In this document: positions 17,505 through 27,367 of the stretch, piece by piece
How positions within the stretch are numbered: the first letter of the stretch is position 1
Layout of the letters: the number at the start of each line of letters is the position of its first letter
Origin: Clostridiaceae bacterium
GTDB lineage: Bacteria > Bacillota > Clostridia > Lachnospirales > Lachnospiraceae
Direction of reading: 5' to 3'
Assembly: GCA_910574345.1 (NCBI GenBank)
Contig: CAJSZV010000028.1
Location: 1 to 58,450 of the forward strand
DNA: 58,450 nucleotides
Notes under the pieces: model-generated
What the model was told of the DNA's origin: nothing
Seen by the model: only the letters and a program-made list of their open reading frames with translations
Databases searched by the model: none
Position numbers and translations under genes: made by a program

Positions 17505-17528
17505 TATGATTCCTTTCTTATGCTCCGG

Positions 17529-18707
17529 TTACCAATACATCTTCCAGTCCGTAAGGATCCTGGTCAGGGCTTCCATATAGAAGTAGTCGCCCCAGGTGTT
17601 GCATTCATCCACGCCTCTGTTTTTACAGGTATTATCCTTGGAATCTCTGGCATAGGTTCCGTGGAGTAAGATGCCGTTTGACTGTTTCACGTCTTTGTTT
17701 GCACATCGGTCAATCAGGGCGGCCATGATTCGGTATGCCATATCCGTGTACTTTTTGGCATGTTCCTCATCCAGGTACTTGGCCATCTCCAGCATTCCGC
17801 ACACGGCGATTGCCGCTGCAGAAGAATCTCTTGGTTCTGTGCTTCCCGTATCAAAGTCAAAATCCCAGTATGGAATCAGATCGTCAGGCAGATGGCGGAT
17901 AAAGAAATCCGTCACCCGGCAAAACAGGTCTATGTAAGATTCGTCTCTCAGATAATAATAGCTGAGAGCGATTCCGTAGATCCCCCATGCCTGGCCTCTG
18001 GCCCAGGCCGAGTTATTCCGGTTGCCCTGATGAGTCACTCCATAAGCCGGCTGCCCTGTCTCCATGTCAATAAAGTAGGTATGGTAAGTGGAATCATCTT
18101 CCCGAAGGACGCACTTCATGGCTGTCTTAATATGATTCTCTGCCATTCGGGCATAATGTTTCTTTCCAGTCACCTCGCTGGCCCAGTAAAGAATGGGCAG
18201 GTTTAAGAGACAGTCAATAATCAGCCGGTACTCAGATGCTTCCCCTACATTGCCCCATGCCTGAAGAAACTTTCCGTTTTCCCGGTATCTCTCAGCCAGA
18301 TGATCTGCCGCCATAAGGGCCGCTTCTTTTCCCGCCTGGCTGCCTGTCAGCTTGTAGGCCGCCACGCAGGATAAACTGAACAGAAATCCCATATCATGAT
18401 GATTCACGTCAATCTTATTCTTAATGCGCTCAAGGAAACTGTCCACCTGAATAAGGGCCGCTTCTTTAAAAGCCTCATCTTTTGTATGCTCATAAGCCAG
18501 CCATAGGACCCCTGTCCAGAACCCGGTAGTCCACTCCACATTGTCCGTGGCCTCATAGAATCCGCCGAAACTATTGGAAGACGGAAACTTTTCCGTAAAT
18601 TCTCCCAGATCCGCCCGGACAATCCTGACGGCCTCTTCCATAGCCTTTCCGGCCATCTCCTTATCCGCCGCAGGATACTTCATAATTCCTTCAAATGTCT
18701 GTGCCAT
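17529..18707 (-). CDS. GH88 unsaturated glucuronyl/galacturonyl hydrolase
   Basis: A 392-residue (alpha/alpha)6-barrel enzyme of glycoside hydrolase family 88. It hydrates and releases the 4,5-unsaturated uronic acid that polysaccharide lyases leave at the non-reducing end. The two essential aspartates are visible: D105 in NHHDMGF and D165 in RLIIDCLLNLP. Other family features are ARGQAWGIYG and DSSAAAIA. No signal peptide. It completes the lyase-sulfatase-GH88 set and is encoded just downstream of the ABC permeases. ATG at 18707 follows AGGAG. Family assignment is secure; the GAG type is inferred. Confidence 0.93.
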   Translation of the reverse strand: MAQTFEGIMKYPAADKEMAGKAMEEAVRIVRADLGEFTEKFPSSNSFGGFYEATDNVEWTTGFWTGVLWLAYEHTKDEAFKEAALIQVDSFLERIKNKIDVNHHDMGFLFSLSCVAAYKLTGSQAGKEAALMAADHLAERYRENGKFLQAWGNVGEASEYRLIIDCLLNLPILYWASEVTGKKHYARMAENHIKTAMKCVLREDDSTYHTYFIDMETGQPAYGVTHQGNRNNSAWARGQAWGIYGIALSYYYLRDESYIDLFCRVTDFFIRHLPDDLIPYWDFDFDTGSTEPRDSSAAAIAVCGMLEMAKYLDEEHAKKYTDMAYRIMAALIDRCANKDVKQSNGILLHGTYARDSKDNTCKNRGVDECNTWGDYFYMEALTRILTDWKMYW

Positions 18708-18722
18708 AATGCGTCACTCCTT

Positions 18723-19550
18723 CTATCCTTTTATACCGCTTGCCGCCACACCCTCCACGAAGAACTTCTGGCAGCTTAAGAACACGATCACAATGGGAAT
18801 CAGAGAGCAGACAGACGCTGCCATAATCCATGCATAATCGGCCCCGTACTGAGAGATAAACATTCGGATACCAAGCTGTACTGTCTTTAACTCTTTGGTC
18901 TTTAAGTAGATCAGAGGACCCATAAAATCGTTCCACACATTGGTAAAGGTAAAGATGGTCAGGGTAGCCATAGCAGGCTTTCCTAAAGGAAATACAATTT
19001 TTCTGAAAATACCAAACTCATTAAGCCCGTCGATCCTGGCTGCTTCGCACAGTTCATCAGGAATGCTGATGTAAAACTGCCTGATGAGGAACACTCCGAA
19101 TGCGGAAAACGCCTGCATAAGGATCAGGCCGAGATGCGTATCATTAAGCCCCATCTTAGATACCAAAATAAACTGAGGAACCATATATACCTGCCAGGGA
19201 ACCGCTATGGTAGTCACATACATAAGAAAGATTAAATCTCTTCCCACAAATTTACATTTGGTGAATCCGTAAGCCGCAAAACAGCTGGTGCACAGCTGAA
19301 CAATGGTGGTAATAATGGTCAGCTTGGCAGTATTTTTAAAGAAAATGAGCAGTGGAAGCTTCTTCCAGATTACACTGTAGTTCTCCGGGTGCATAGTCTC
19401 CGGCCACCATCTCATGGGAATGGAAAATACGTCCTTATTCAGCTTCAGGGAAGAGATCACCATCCAGTAGAAGGGAACCATCATGGTTATTCCCAGACCG
19501 ATCAGAAGAATGTACAGGATTATTTTTGTTGCTTTTCTCTTTGCATTCAT
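18723..19550 (-). CDS. sugar ABC transporter permease (MalG/UgpE type)
   Basis: Second membrane component of a carbohydrate ABC importer, 275 residues with six predicted helices. The N-terminus is Lys/Arg-rich followed by IILYILLIGLGITMMVPFYW; the EAA loop near residue 170 reads ELCEAARIDGLNEFGIFRKI, and the C-terminus ends in FVEGVAASGIKG, as in other MalG-type proteins. ATG at 19550 follows GGAG. It is 13 bp downstream of its MalF-type partner. No ATPase is encoded in the cluster, so the importer must use a shared MsmK/UgpC-type ATPase made elsewhere, as is common in Firmicutes. Confidence 0.93.
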   Translation of the reverse strand: MNAKRKATKIILYILLIGLGITMMVPFYWMVISSLKLNKDVFSIPMRWWPETMHPENYSVIWKKLPLLIFFKNTAKLTIITTIVQLCTSCFAAYGFTKCKFVGRDLIFLMYVTTIAVPWQVYMVPQFILVSKMGLNDTHLGLILMQAFSAFGVFLIRQFYISIPDELCEAARIDGLNEFGIFRKIVFPLGKPAMATLTIFTFTNVWNDFMGPLIYLKTKELKTVQLGIRMFISQYGADYAWIMAASVCSLIPIVIVFLSCQKFFVEGVAASGIKG

Positions 19551-19563
19551 AACAATTCTCCTC

Positions 19564-20481
19564 CTATAAGTCTTTTGACCACTTCTTCTCGCCGCTGAAC
19601 TGGATCAAAGTGATAACCAACACAATAGCAAACAGCACGATGGCTCCCGCACTGGCAGGCCCGAACTCCCAGCTGGTAAAGGCCTTCTCATAGATATAGT
19701 TAACCAGTGTCTTAGTGGCATTGCCCGGACCGCCGCCTGTCATGACGTACACCAGGTCGAAAACTTTAAAACACTGAATGGTCAGCATAATCAGTACAAA
19801 AAATGTAGTTGGGGTTAACATGGGTACGGTAATGTACAGCAATTTCTGCCACCCGTTTGCCCCGTCAATGCTGGCCGCCTCATACAGGGAAGAAGAGATG
19901 CCCTGGAGTGCTGCCAAGTATACAATCATGTAATATCCCATGTACTTCCAGACACTGACGATGGACACGGCTACCATGGCCCAATCTTTATCCACCACCC
20001 ATCTGGGAGGATTTTTCAAACCCAAAAACTTTAATATCTCATTGACCGGGCCGAAATCCGGCTGGAACAGCATGTTCCACACAGCGCCTACGGCCACGAT
20101 GGATGCGATGTAGGGAAAATAAAATGCGGTTCGGAAGATGGCCACTCCTTTAATCTTATTATTTAAGAGCACTGCCAGCAAAAGGGCCAGCACAAGAGTA
20201 GGCAGCACGGTCATTAAGGCGTAGCTGACTGTATGCACCAGAGTTCCCCTGAAAATCTTGTCTCCAAAGATATCCGCAAAATTTGCTAAACCCACAAACT
20301 CCATGGGTCTCTGGGAACCGTCCCAACTCATGACGCTCAGCACAAAAGAGAAGATAACCGGTATGAAAACAAATACGGTATATCCCACCAGATTGGGGAT
20401 GATAAACGCATACCCTGTCAGATTATTCCGTATCTTTCTTCTCTGCTTGGAAGTAAGAAAACTCGTCTTTTCTCCACTCAT
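19564..20481 (-). CDS. sugar ABC transporter permease (MalF/UgpA type)
   Basis: First membrane component of the carbohydrate importer, 305 residues. After a basic N-terminus come the helix YAFIIPNLVGYTVFVFIPVI, a further five helices and the EAA loop LYEAASIDGANGWQKLLYIT; the late motif DLVYVMTGGGPGNATKTL is characteristic. The longest frame starts with TTG at 20487; ATG at 20479-20481 with AAGGAGG six bases upstream is the true start. It is preceded by an intercistronic hairpin after the binding-protein gene. Confidence 0.93.
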   Translation of the reverse strand: MSGEKTSFLTSKQRRKIRNNLTGYAFIIPNLVGYTVFVFIPVIFSFVLSVMSWDGSQRPMEFVGLANFADIFGDKIFRGTLVHTVSYALMTVLPTLVLALLLAVLLNNKIKGVAIFRTAFYFPYIASIVAVGAVWNMLFQPDFGPVNEILKFLGLKNPPRWVVDKDWAMVAVSIVSVWKYMGYYMIVYLAALQGISSSLYEAASIDGANGWQKLLYITVPMLTPTTFFVLIMLTIQCFKVFDLVYVMTGGGPGNATKTLVNYIYEKAFTSWEFGPASAGAIVLFAIVLVITLIQFSGEKKWSKDL

Positions 20482-20505
20482 ATGCAACCTCCTTTATATT
20501 TTAAG

Positions 20506-20551
20506 ATACTCTCGGAATCTCTTGTTTTGCCTGAAGGGATTCCGAGAGTAT
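20506..20551 (-). terminator. intercistronic stem-loop after the sugar-binding protein gene
   Basis: A perfect 14-bp stem: ATACTCTCGGAATC (20506-20519) pairs with GATTCCGAGAGTAT (20538-20551). No T run follows on the leftward transcript, so a partial terminator or mRNA stabiliser is likely, lowering permease relative to binding protein. The peptide operon uses the same arrangement. Confidence 0.7.
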
Positions 20552-20573
20552 TCTCTGTTAACGGGTATTTGAC

Positions 20574-21950
20574 TTAATTCCAGCCTTTGATTTCCGCAAC
20601 TCGCTCAGTCAATTCCGCAAGTCCCTCATCCACGCTGTAGGAATGAATCATGATCATCTCGTGTACCTCATTGAGTACGGTACGAATCTCCTCAATCTGC
20701 GGATCCAGCGGACGGTCAAAGGAATAATGTACGTATTTCAGCGCTTCTACGTTGCTGTCTCCCTCCGGGAAAAGCTCTGCAGATGCAATGGTATTAATGG
20801 CAGCATCAGAAGGAATACCTGTAAACACGCCCTGATCGGCCAGAATCTCCGCCGCTTCCTCAGAAGACGCAAACTTTATGAAATCCCATGCCAGATCAGC
20901 CTGATCGGTAAATGCGCTGATTGCAATAGGTGTAAGAGCTCCTACTGTATAGCCTGCCTCTGTATCCGCCGGGTGAGGAATCGTTGCAACACCCCAGTTG
21001 AAATCAGTCTCGCCTTCTGCCTGTGACTGCATCATGGTAGCGATAAACCAAGTACCCATAGGCATCATGGCGCACTGCTGATTCTTAAATACAGAAGAAT
21101 AGTGAATGTTAGCTGTCTTTAATGTAGAGTAATCCTGAATGTAGCCGCCGTCCTGAAGAGCCACAGCCTCCTCATACCAAGACTTCATGAAACCGTAATC
21201 TTTCTCCACAACCGTGTGCTTTCCGTCCTGTACTGCCCAGTTGGTTACCAGTGCCTGCCATGTGTGGTTGTGGGAGCCATATACTTTGCTGCTGCCTTCG
21301 CCGCTGGTCATCTTGGCAGCCAGTTCATAGTACTCTTCCCATGTCATATCATTGGAAGGATATTCTACGCCTGCCGCATCAAAGAGATCCTTATTATAGT
21401 AGAGAACATACCAGTCGTTTCTGTAAGGAAGAGCATAGGCTTTTCCGTTGTACATAAGCTGCTCTGCCGCTCCCTTGTAGATAGACATATCAAAATTATC
21501 TTTTGCAATAAAATCATCAATAGGCATGAGCTGCTCTTTGTCCGCCATCTGAAGCATGGAACCCATATCCTTTACCCAGATTACGTCGGGGTCAGGCTGT
21601 GCCGCGGAAAGGCTGATTCCCAGGGAATTGTTGTACTCGTCCGCTGAGGTGTCGATAATCTTAATCTCCACATTGGGATTCTTTTCCTCGTAAGCGTCGA
21701 TCACTGCCTGGAACTGAGGGCTGGAATCATTATCCCAGGTGGTTACAGACAATACCTGCTTCTCCCCTGAGGCTTCTTTGGCGCTGTCCCCTGACTGAGC
21801 CGCTGTTGTCTGATCTGCCTGGGCTGCTGTAGTCTGATCTGCTCCGCCTCCCTGGCTCTCAGCCGGTGTGCTGCCGCCGCCGCAGGCTGCAAGTGTGCCG
21901 CAAACCATTGCTCCTGCCATTAATGCTGCTACTAATTGTTTCTTTCTCAT
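20574..21950 (-). CDS. sugar-binding lipoprotein of ABC transporter (SBP family 1)
   Basis: Extracellular receptor of the carbohydrate importer, 458 residues. The lipoprotein signal ends in TLAAC (C23), followed by a Gly/Gln/Thr linker in which DQTTAAQ is repeated twice. The mature part matches extracellular solute-binding family 1 (LSVTTWDNDSSPQFQAVIDAY, PDVIWVKDMGSMLQ, YNGKAYALPYRNDWYVLYYN, TPIAISAFTDQADLAWDFIKF). It should bind glycosaminoglycan-derived oligosaccharides, given the enzymes downstream. ATG at 21950 follows AAGGAGG. It is the first gene of the leftward operon and lies divergent from the sensor kinase gene. Confidence 0.92.
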   Translation of the reverse strand: MRKKQLVAALMAGAMVCGTLAACGGGSTPAESQGGGADQTTAAQADQTTAAQSGDSAKEASGEKQVLSVTTWDNDSSPQFQAVIDAYEEKNPNVEIKIIDTSADEYNNSLGISLSAAQPDPDVIWVKDMGSMLQMADKEQLMPIDDFIAKDNFDMSIYKGAAEQLMYNGKAYALPYRNDWYVLYYNKDLFDAAGVEYPSNDMTWEEYYELAAKMTSGEGSSKVYGSHNHTWQALVTNWAVQDGKHTVVEKDYGFMKSWYEEAVALQDGGYIQDYSTLKTANIHYSSVFKNQQCAMMPMGTWFIATMMQSQAEGETDFNWGVATIPHPADTEAGYTVGALTPIAISAFTDQADLAWDFIKFASSEEAAEILADQGVFTGIPSDAAINTIASAELFPEGDSNVEALKYVHYSFDRPLDPQIEEIRTVLNEVHEMIMIHSYSVDEGLAELTERVAEIKGWN

Positions 21951-22188
21951 AATAACTTTCCTCCTTTTTTATTCCTTCAATTTCTTTCTGTACTTAGTTT
22001 AACAGATCAGAGCTTCTTTCTGAATCCACAATTTTCGGATTAAGATTTCCTTTTTTTAGAAGTCCCCTGTTGGGGCTCATAAAATAATGTACTTTTTTCA
22101 TTTTCTGTTACTTTTTATATGTATTGCACAATTTATTGTTGTAAGCATTCTTTTTTTTAGGTATGATATGATAAGAAAGGAGGATTAT

Positions 22189-23985
22189 ATGAAAAAAATA
22201 CCAATTACTTTCCGAAAGAGAATGATACTGTACAATCTTTTGATCATTATCTGCATTGCATTTACCATCAGTATCTATACTTATTCCTCCTACCGAAAAG
22301 ATCTTATTGCCAACGAAACCAGCAGTTCTGTCAACCGCCTCCATTCCCTTTCCTTCCGATTGGAGATTGCCTGCGACGAGATGATTAATATTGTCCAGAA
22401 CTGCGCCGGGCGGAAGTCCTTGTTTCTTACTTCCCTCCTGTCTGGCAGCGACTCCCGCTCCACCAAGCAGTCCGGAATCTATGCGGCTGATGTATTGAGA
22501 GATCTCTGTGCCATCTCCGGATACAATCAATACATCTACAAAATTACGGTATATGAAAAGAATTCCCTTTTTATCCAGGCAGGAACATCTTCCGGCAGCT
22601 ACAATGATGCCGACTGCATCATGACGGCTTCCTGGTTTGACGAACTGTTAAATAAAGATATGAGAGAATACACCCTGACGCTCAAGGATAATCCCTTTAC
22701 CGTCAACACCATAACGGCCCCCCAGCTTCTTCCGCTGATCCGTCCCCTCCAGTATTCCAAAAAGGAACTGCCCCAGGATGCCTGGGTATGCCTGACCATC
22801 TCTCCAAAATTATTTCGCGATGCTCTGGAGCTTTTGCCTCAGGATAAGTCCATCTTTGTCATGACGGATGACTTTTCTCTGGTCGGCAGCATGAACATGG
22901 ATGACTTTTCTATCCCGGAAATACAAATGCTTCTGAGTACACTTCCGGAACAGGCAGGCGATACGCGCACCCGGCTTTCCGGCATGGACTGCATCTTCAC
23001 ATGGGAACGCCAGCCTGTAAGCGGCCTGATTCTCTGTGAGGTGCTTCCTCTGAAAAACATGTCCCTTAATCCAAGAGCCATACGTGCCACGGTAGGGTTG
23101 GTTTTTCTCTCCATCATTGCCATCGGTTTCTTCCTGTCTCTTTTATTTACCCGCTATCTGACCCAGCCTATTATGCGTCTGAGCCAGCATATGGATGTGA
23201 TTGCCTCCGGAGATTTCAGAAGAAATTCCGATATTGAATCCGATGATGAGATTGGGCTCATCGGGCGGCAGATTAACCAGATGTCTTCTCAGGTTTCTGT
23301 TCTCATGGAAAACCGGATCCGGGATGAACAGGAAAAAATGGGACTTGAGATCAAGATGCTTCAGGCACAGATTAATCCCCATTTCCTTTATAATACTCTG
23401 GACTCCATCAAATGGATCGCAACTCTGCAGCATAATTCGGGAATCGTAAAGGTTGTTTCCGCCCTGTCTTCTCTGCTGAAAAATATGGCAAAGGGCTTTA
23501 ATGAAAAGGTAACGGTCCGCCAGGAACTGGACTTTCTTGACAGTTATGTTACCATTGAAAAAATCCGCTATATTGAGCTTTTTGATGTTGAGATATCTGT
23601 TGATGACCCTGCCCTCTACGATGCCAGAATCATTAAGCTGACTCTGCAGCCCTTAGTGGAAAACAGCATTTTTTCCGGCATTGAACCCAGCGGAAAACCG
23701 GGACTGATCCAAATCCATGTTTACACCCAAAAACAGGTGCTCTATATCAGTGTCCGCGACAACGGAATCGGCATATCCGAAGAAAACATTGCCCGGATGC
23801 TCACCGATACATCCCGGGTTACCAAACATTATATGAGCGGAATCGGCCTTCCCAATGTTGACCGGAGAATAAAACTGGTGTATGGAGAGGAATACGGCCT
23901 CCACATCGAAAGCCAGATAGGCGTCTATACCTGTGTAACCGTATCCCTTCCATTGGAATTTTTACAAGATGATTATCAAGAATAA
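22189..23985 (+). CDS. YesM-type sensor histidine kinase
   Basis: A membrane sensor kinase of 598 residues. One N-terminal helix (about 8-30), an extracellular sensing domain to about 300, a second helix (about 302-322), a HAMP segment, then the His_kinase domain with the phospho-acceptor in INPHFLYNTLDSI (about residue 397) and an HATPase domain with N box LVENSI and DNGIGIS (about 524). This is the YesM/LytS class that partners with AraC-type regulators to sense sugars. ATG at 22189 is chosen for AAAGGAGG five bases upstream; the longer frame from 22087 has no site. The next gene, 17 bp on, is its response regulator; together they likely control the divergent GAG operon. Confidence 0.93.
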   Translation: MKKIPITFRKRMILYNLLIIICIAFTISIYTYSSYRKDLIANETSSSVNRLHSLSFRLEIACDEMINIVQNCAGRKSLFLTSLLSGSDSRSTKQSGIYAADVLRDLCAISGYNQYIYKITVYEKNSLFIQAGTSSGSYNDADCIMTASWFDELLNKDMREYTLTLKDNPFTVNTITAPQLLPLIRPLQYSKKELPQDAWVCLTISPKLFRDALELLPQDKSIFVMTDDFSLVGSMNMDDFSIPEIQMLLSTLPEQAGDTRTRLSGMDCIFTWERQPVSGLILCEVLPLKNMSLNPRAIRATVGLVFLSIIAIGFFLSLLFTRYLTQPIMRLSQHMDVIASGDFRRNSDIESDDEIGLIGRQINQMSSQVSVLMENRIRDEQEKMGLEIKMLQAQINPHFLYNTLDSIKWIATLQHNSGIVKVVSALSSLLKNMAKGFNEKVTVRQELDFLDSYVTIEKIRYIELFDVEISVDDPALYDARIIKLTLQPLVENSIFSGIEPSGKPGLIQIHVYTQKQVLYISVRDNGIGISEENIARMLTDTSRVTKHYMSGIGLPNVDRRIKLVYGEEYGLHIESQIGVYTCVTVSLPLEFLQDDYQE

Positions 23986-24002
23986 CAGAACAGGAGTATT
24001 TT

Positions 24003-25640
24003 ATGTATCGAGTAATTCTGATTGATGATGAACCTTTGATTCTGGCCGGTATTGCGTCTTTGATCTGCTGGGAAGACCATAACTGCTGTATCGTAGGCAA
24101 AGCAACTAATGGCCATACTGCCATTGATCTGATTCTGGAGACAAAGCCGGACATCGTCATAACAGACATCCGCATGCCGGTTATGAACGGACTGGAGCTT
24201 ATTGAAGCATGCAAAGCGAAAAACTGCGAGTTCGCTTTTATTTTCCTGACTAATCTGGAAGATTTTCAGCTTGCCAAGCAGGCTCTGCACTTAGGCGCTA
24301 CAGATTACCTGGTGAAACTGGACCTTCGTCCGGAATCGCTGATTCAGGCTCTGGAAAAAGCAAAAGAAGATTATTCCCGTATAGAGAGCCACCACAACAA
24401 GGAATTATATACGCTTCTTATAAAAGACAACCAAAAACAGCTGGAGCACAATTATTTTTCTCAACTGATTTTAAATCCTTCAGAAACCGATTTTTTTGAC
24501 GACCCCGAAATCTCCGCCAGATATCCTGCTGCATACCTGATTCTGTTTCAGATGAAGCCGGAACAGATTCTCTTCGGGCAAACGGAAGATTATGACTTCC
24601 AGTTTATCAGCAGTCAGCTTCAGGATGTGGTCCTGGGTATAGCGGCCCGTTACTTCTGCAGTTATACCATGCTGATGCCTCAAAAAGACCGGATGCTCCT
24701 CATTATCTCTCCCAAGGCCGAGAGTGACAGCGAAAAATCTCTGTCTGATTTTTGCACAAAAATCAATGTGGCTTTGGGTACGTATTTTGCCCTCACCGCC
24801 ATGTTCGGCATAAGCAAAAAGAAAACGGAGCTGTCCAATCTTCCCGAAGCCTTCAGAGAAGCTCAGACAGCTCTTAACAGCTGCTACTATGACTCTGTGT
24901 CCCGCATTGCGTTTTACAGGAATCAGTATAACCGCCCGGAGTTTTTAAAGGAACGGGAATTCAACATTAATTTCCTTAAAAAATCCATGTTGGCCGCTGT
25001 ACAGGAGAATGAGAGCCATAATTTGAAGGAAATTTTCCGTGAACTTACGGAATTGTTCGCGCAATATAAGCCCAATAAAACCCAGGCAGTCAGTGCTTGC
25101 ATTAATATCTATACATATCTCCATGATCTGCTGCAAAGCGAAATCGCCGAAGACGGAGAGTTTCCTTACAGCATTGATATCGCCAAACAGCTGTCCCAGT
25201 TGGGAAGCCTGGATGATATACTGACCTGGCTTAACAGTTTCTGTGAAAAGGTATGTGCCCTGCTGACGGACAGGAAGGAGAAGCGTTCTGACAAACTTGT
25301 CTATATGGCAAAACGCTATATTCATGAACATTACAAAGAAAAACTGGCCTTATCCGACATTGCAGACTATCTAAAGATCAGTTCCGGCTATCTCAGCTCT
25401 ACCTTCAGCCGTTATATGAACCGGACTGTTTCCGATTATATTGCGGAAGTGAAGATTGAGCATGCCAAAGAGCTGATCGACTCCGGACAATACCTGTTCT
25501 ACGAAATCGCAGACCAGCTGGGGTTTGAAAGCGCTTATTATTTCAGCAAAGTATTTAAAAAGGTAACAGGTATGTCCCCCAAGGATTATAAGTATTCACA
25601 GATGGCAAAGCCGGGAGACGGGGCAGGGGAGCAGGGGTAA
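24003..25640 (+). CDS. YesN-type response regulator with AraC output domain
   Basis: A 545-residue response regulator. The receiver (about 1-120) has the acidic pocket IDDEP, the phospho-acceptor D54 in ITDIRMPVMNG and the conserved lysine in YLVKLD. A long middle part (about 125-420) is weakly conserved. The C-terminal AraC-type double HTH (about 430-535) contains LALSDIADYLKISSGYLSSTF and LFYEIADQLGFESAYYFSKVFK, ending GMSPKDYK. ATG at 24003 follows CAGGAG. It is the target of the upstream kinase and presumably activates the divergent ABC/GH88/sulfatase/lyase operon. Confidence 0.93.
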   Translation: MYRVILIDDEPLILAGIASLICWEDHNCCIVGKATNGHTAIDLILETKPDIVITDIRMPVMNGLELIEACKAKNCEFAFIFLTNLEDFQLAKQALHLGATDYLVKLDLRPESLIQALEKAKEDYSRIESHHNKELYTLLIKDNQKQLEHNYFSQLILNPSETDFFDDPEISARYPAAYLILFQMKPEQILFGQTEDYDFQFISSQLQDVVLGIAARYFCSYTMLMPQKDRMLLIISPKAESDSEKSLSDFCTKINVALGTYFALTAMFGISKKKTELSNLPEAFREAQTALNSCYYDSVSRIAFYRNQYNRPEFLKEREFNINFLKKSMLAAVQENESHNLKEIFRELTELFAQYKPNKTQAVSACINIYTYLHDLLQSEIAEDGEFPYSIDIAKQLSQLGSLDDILTWLNSFCEKVCALLTDRKEKRSDKLVYMAKRYIHEHYKEKLALSDIADYLKISSGYLSSTFSRYMNRTVSDYIAEVKIEHAKELIDSGQYLFYEIADQLGFESAYYFSKVFKKVTGMSPKDYKYSQMAKPGDGAGEQG

Positions 25641-25668
25641 AACTCCTGCCCCTCCTGCTCCCCTGTCT
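25615..25668. terminator. G/C-rich hairpin between convergent genes
   Basis: AGGGGAGCAGG (25625-25635) can pair with CCTGCTCCCCT (25654-25664); an alternative GGGGCAGG/CCTGCCCC stem is mutually exclusive with it. It overlaps the end of the response-regulator gene and precedes the end of the convergent GH1 gene. Neither side has a clean T run, so termination strength is uncertain. Confidence 0.5.
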
Positions 25669-25710
25669 CAAAAATCTTAATCATATTTGTTCAGCCCTGT
25701 GGGATAATCC

Positions 25711-27168
<1,458 letters not shown>

Positions 27169-27173
27169 TTATG

Positions 27174-27202
27174 ATTATAACTAATTTTCCGCGGAAAAAC
27201 AA
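27174..27202 (-). promoter_or_regulatory. promoter with palindromic operator before the GH1 gene
   Basis: Read leftward, -10 TATAAT (27174-27179) and a weak -35 TTGTTT (27197-27202) are 17 bp apart. The perfect 14-bp palindrome TTTTCCGCGGAAAA (27185-27198) fills the spacer, the position expected of a repressor operator. Its form resembles LacI/GalR-family sites; no such regulator is in the window. Confidence 0.6.
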
Positions 27203-27367
27203 GCCGTCAGATCCTTAGTGGAAATTATCCAAATATCAGATGCATATTTGTATGCCGCTTTAAAGAATTTACATCCTTTTCAATATAGTCCCAAGTCTTC
27301 TGATATGTACCTTGAACAGCAATATTAGAAGACAATATAAAGTTTATACAGAATCTCCCCTTTTCTT

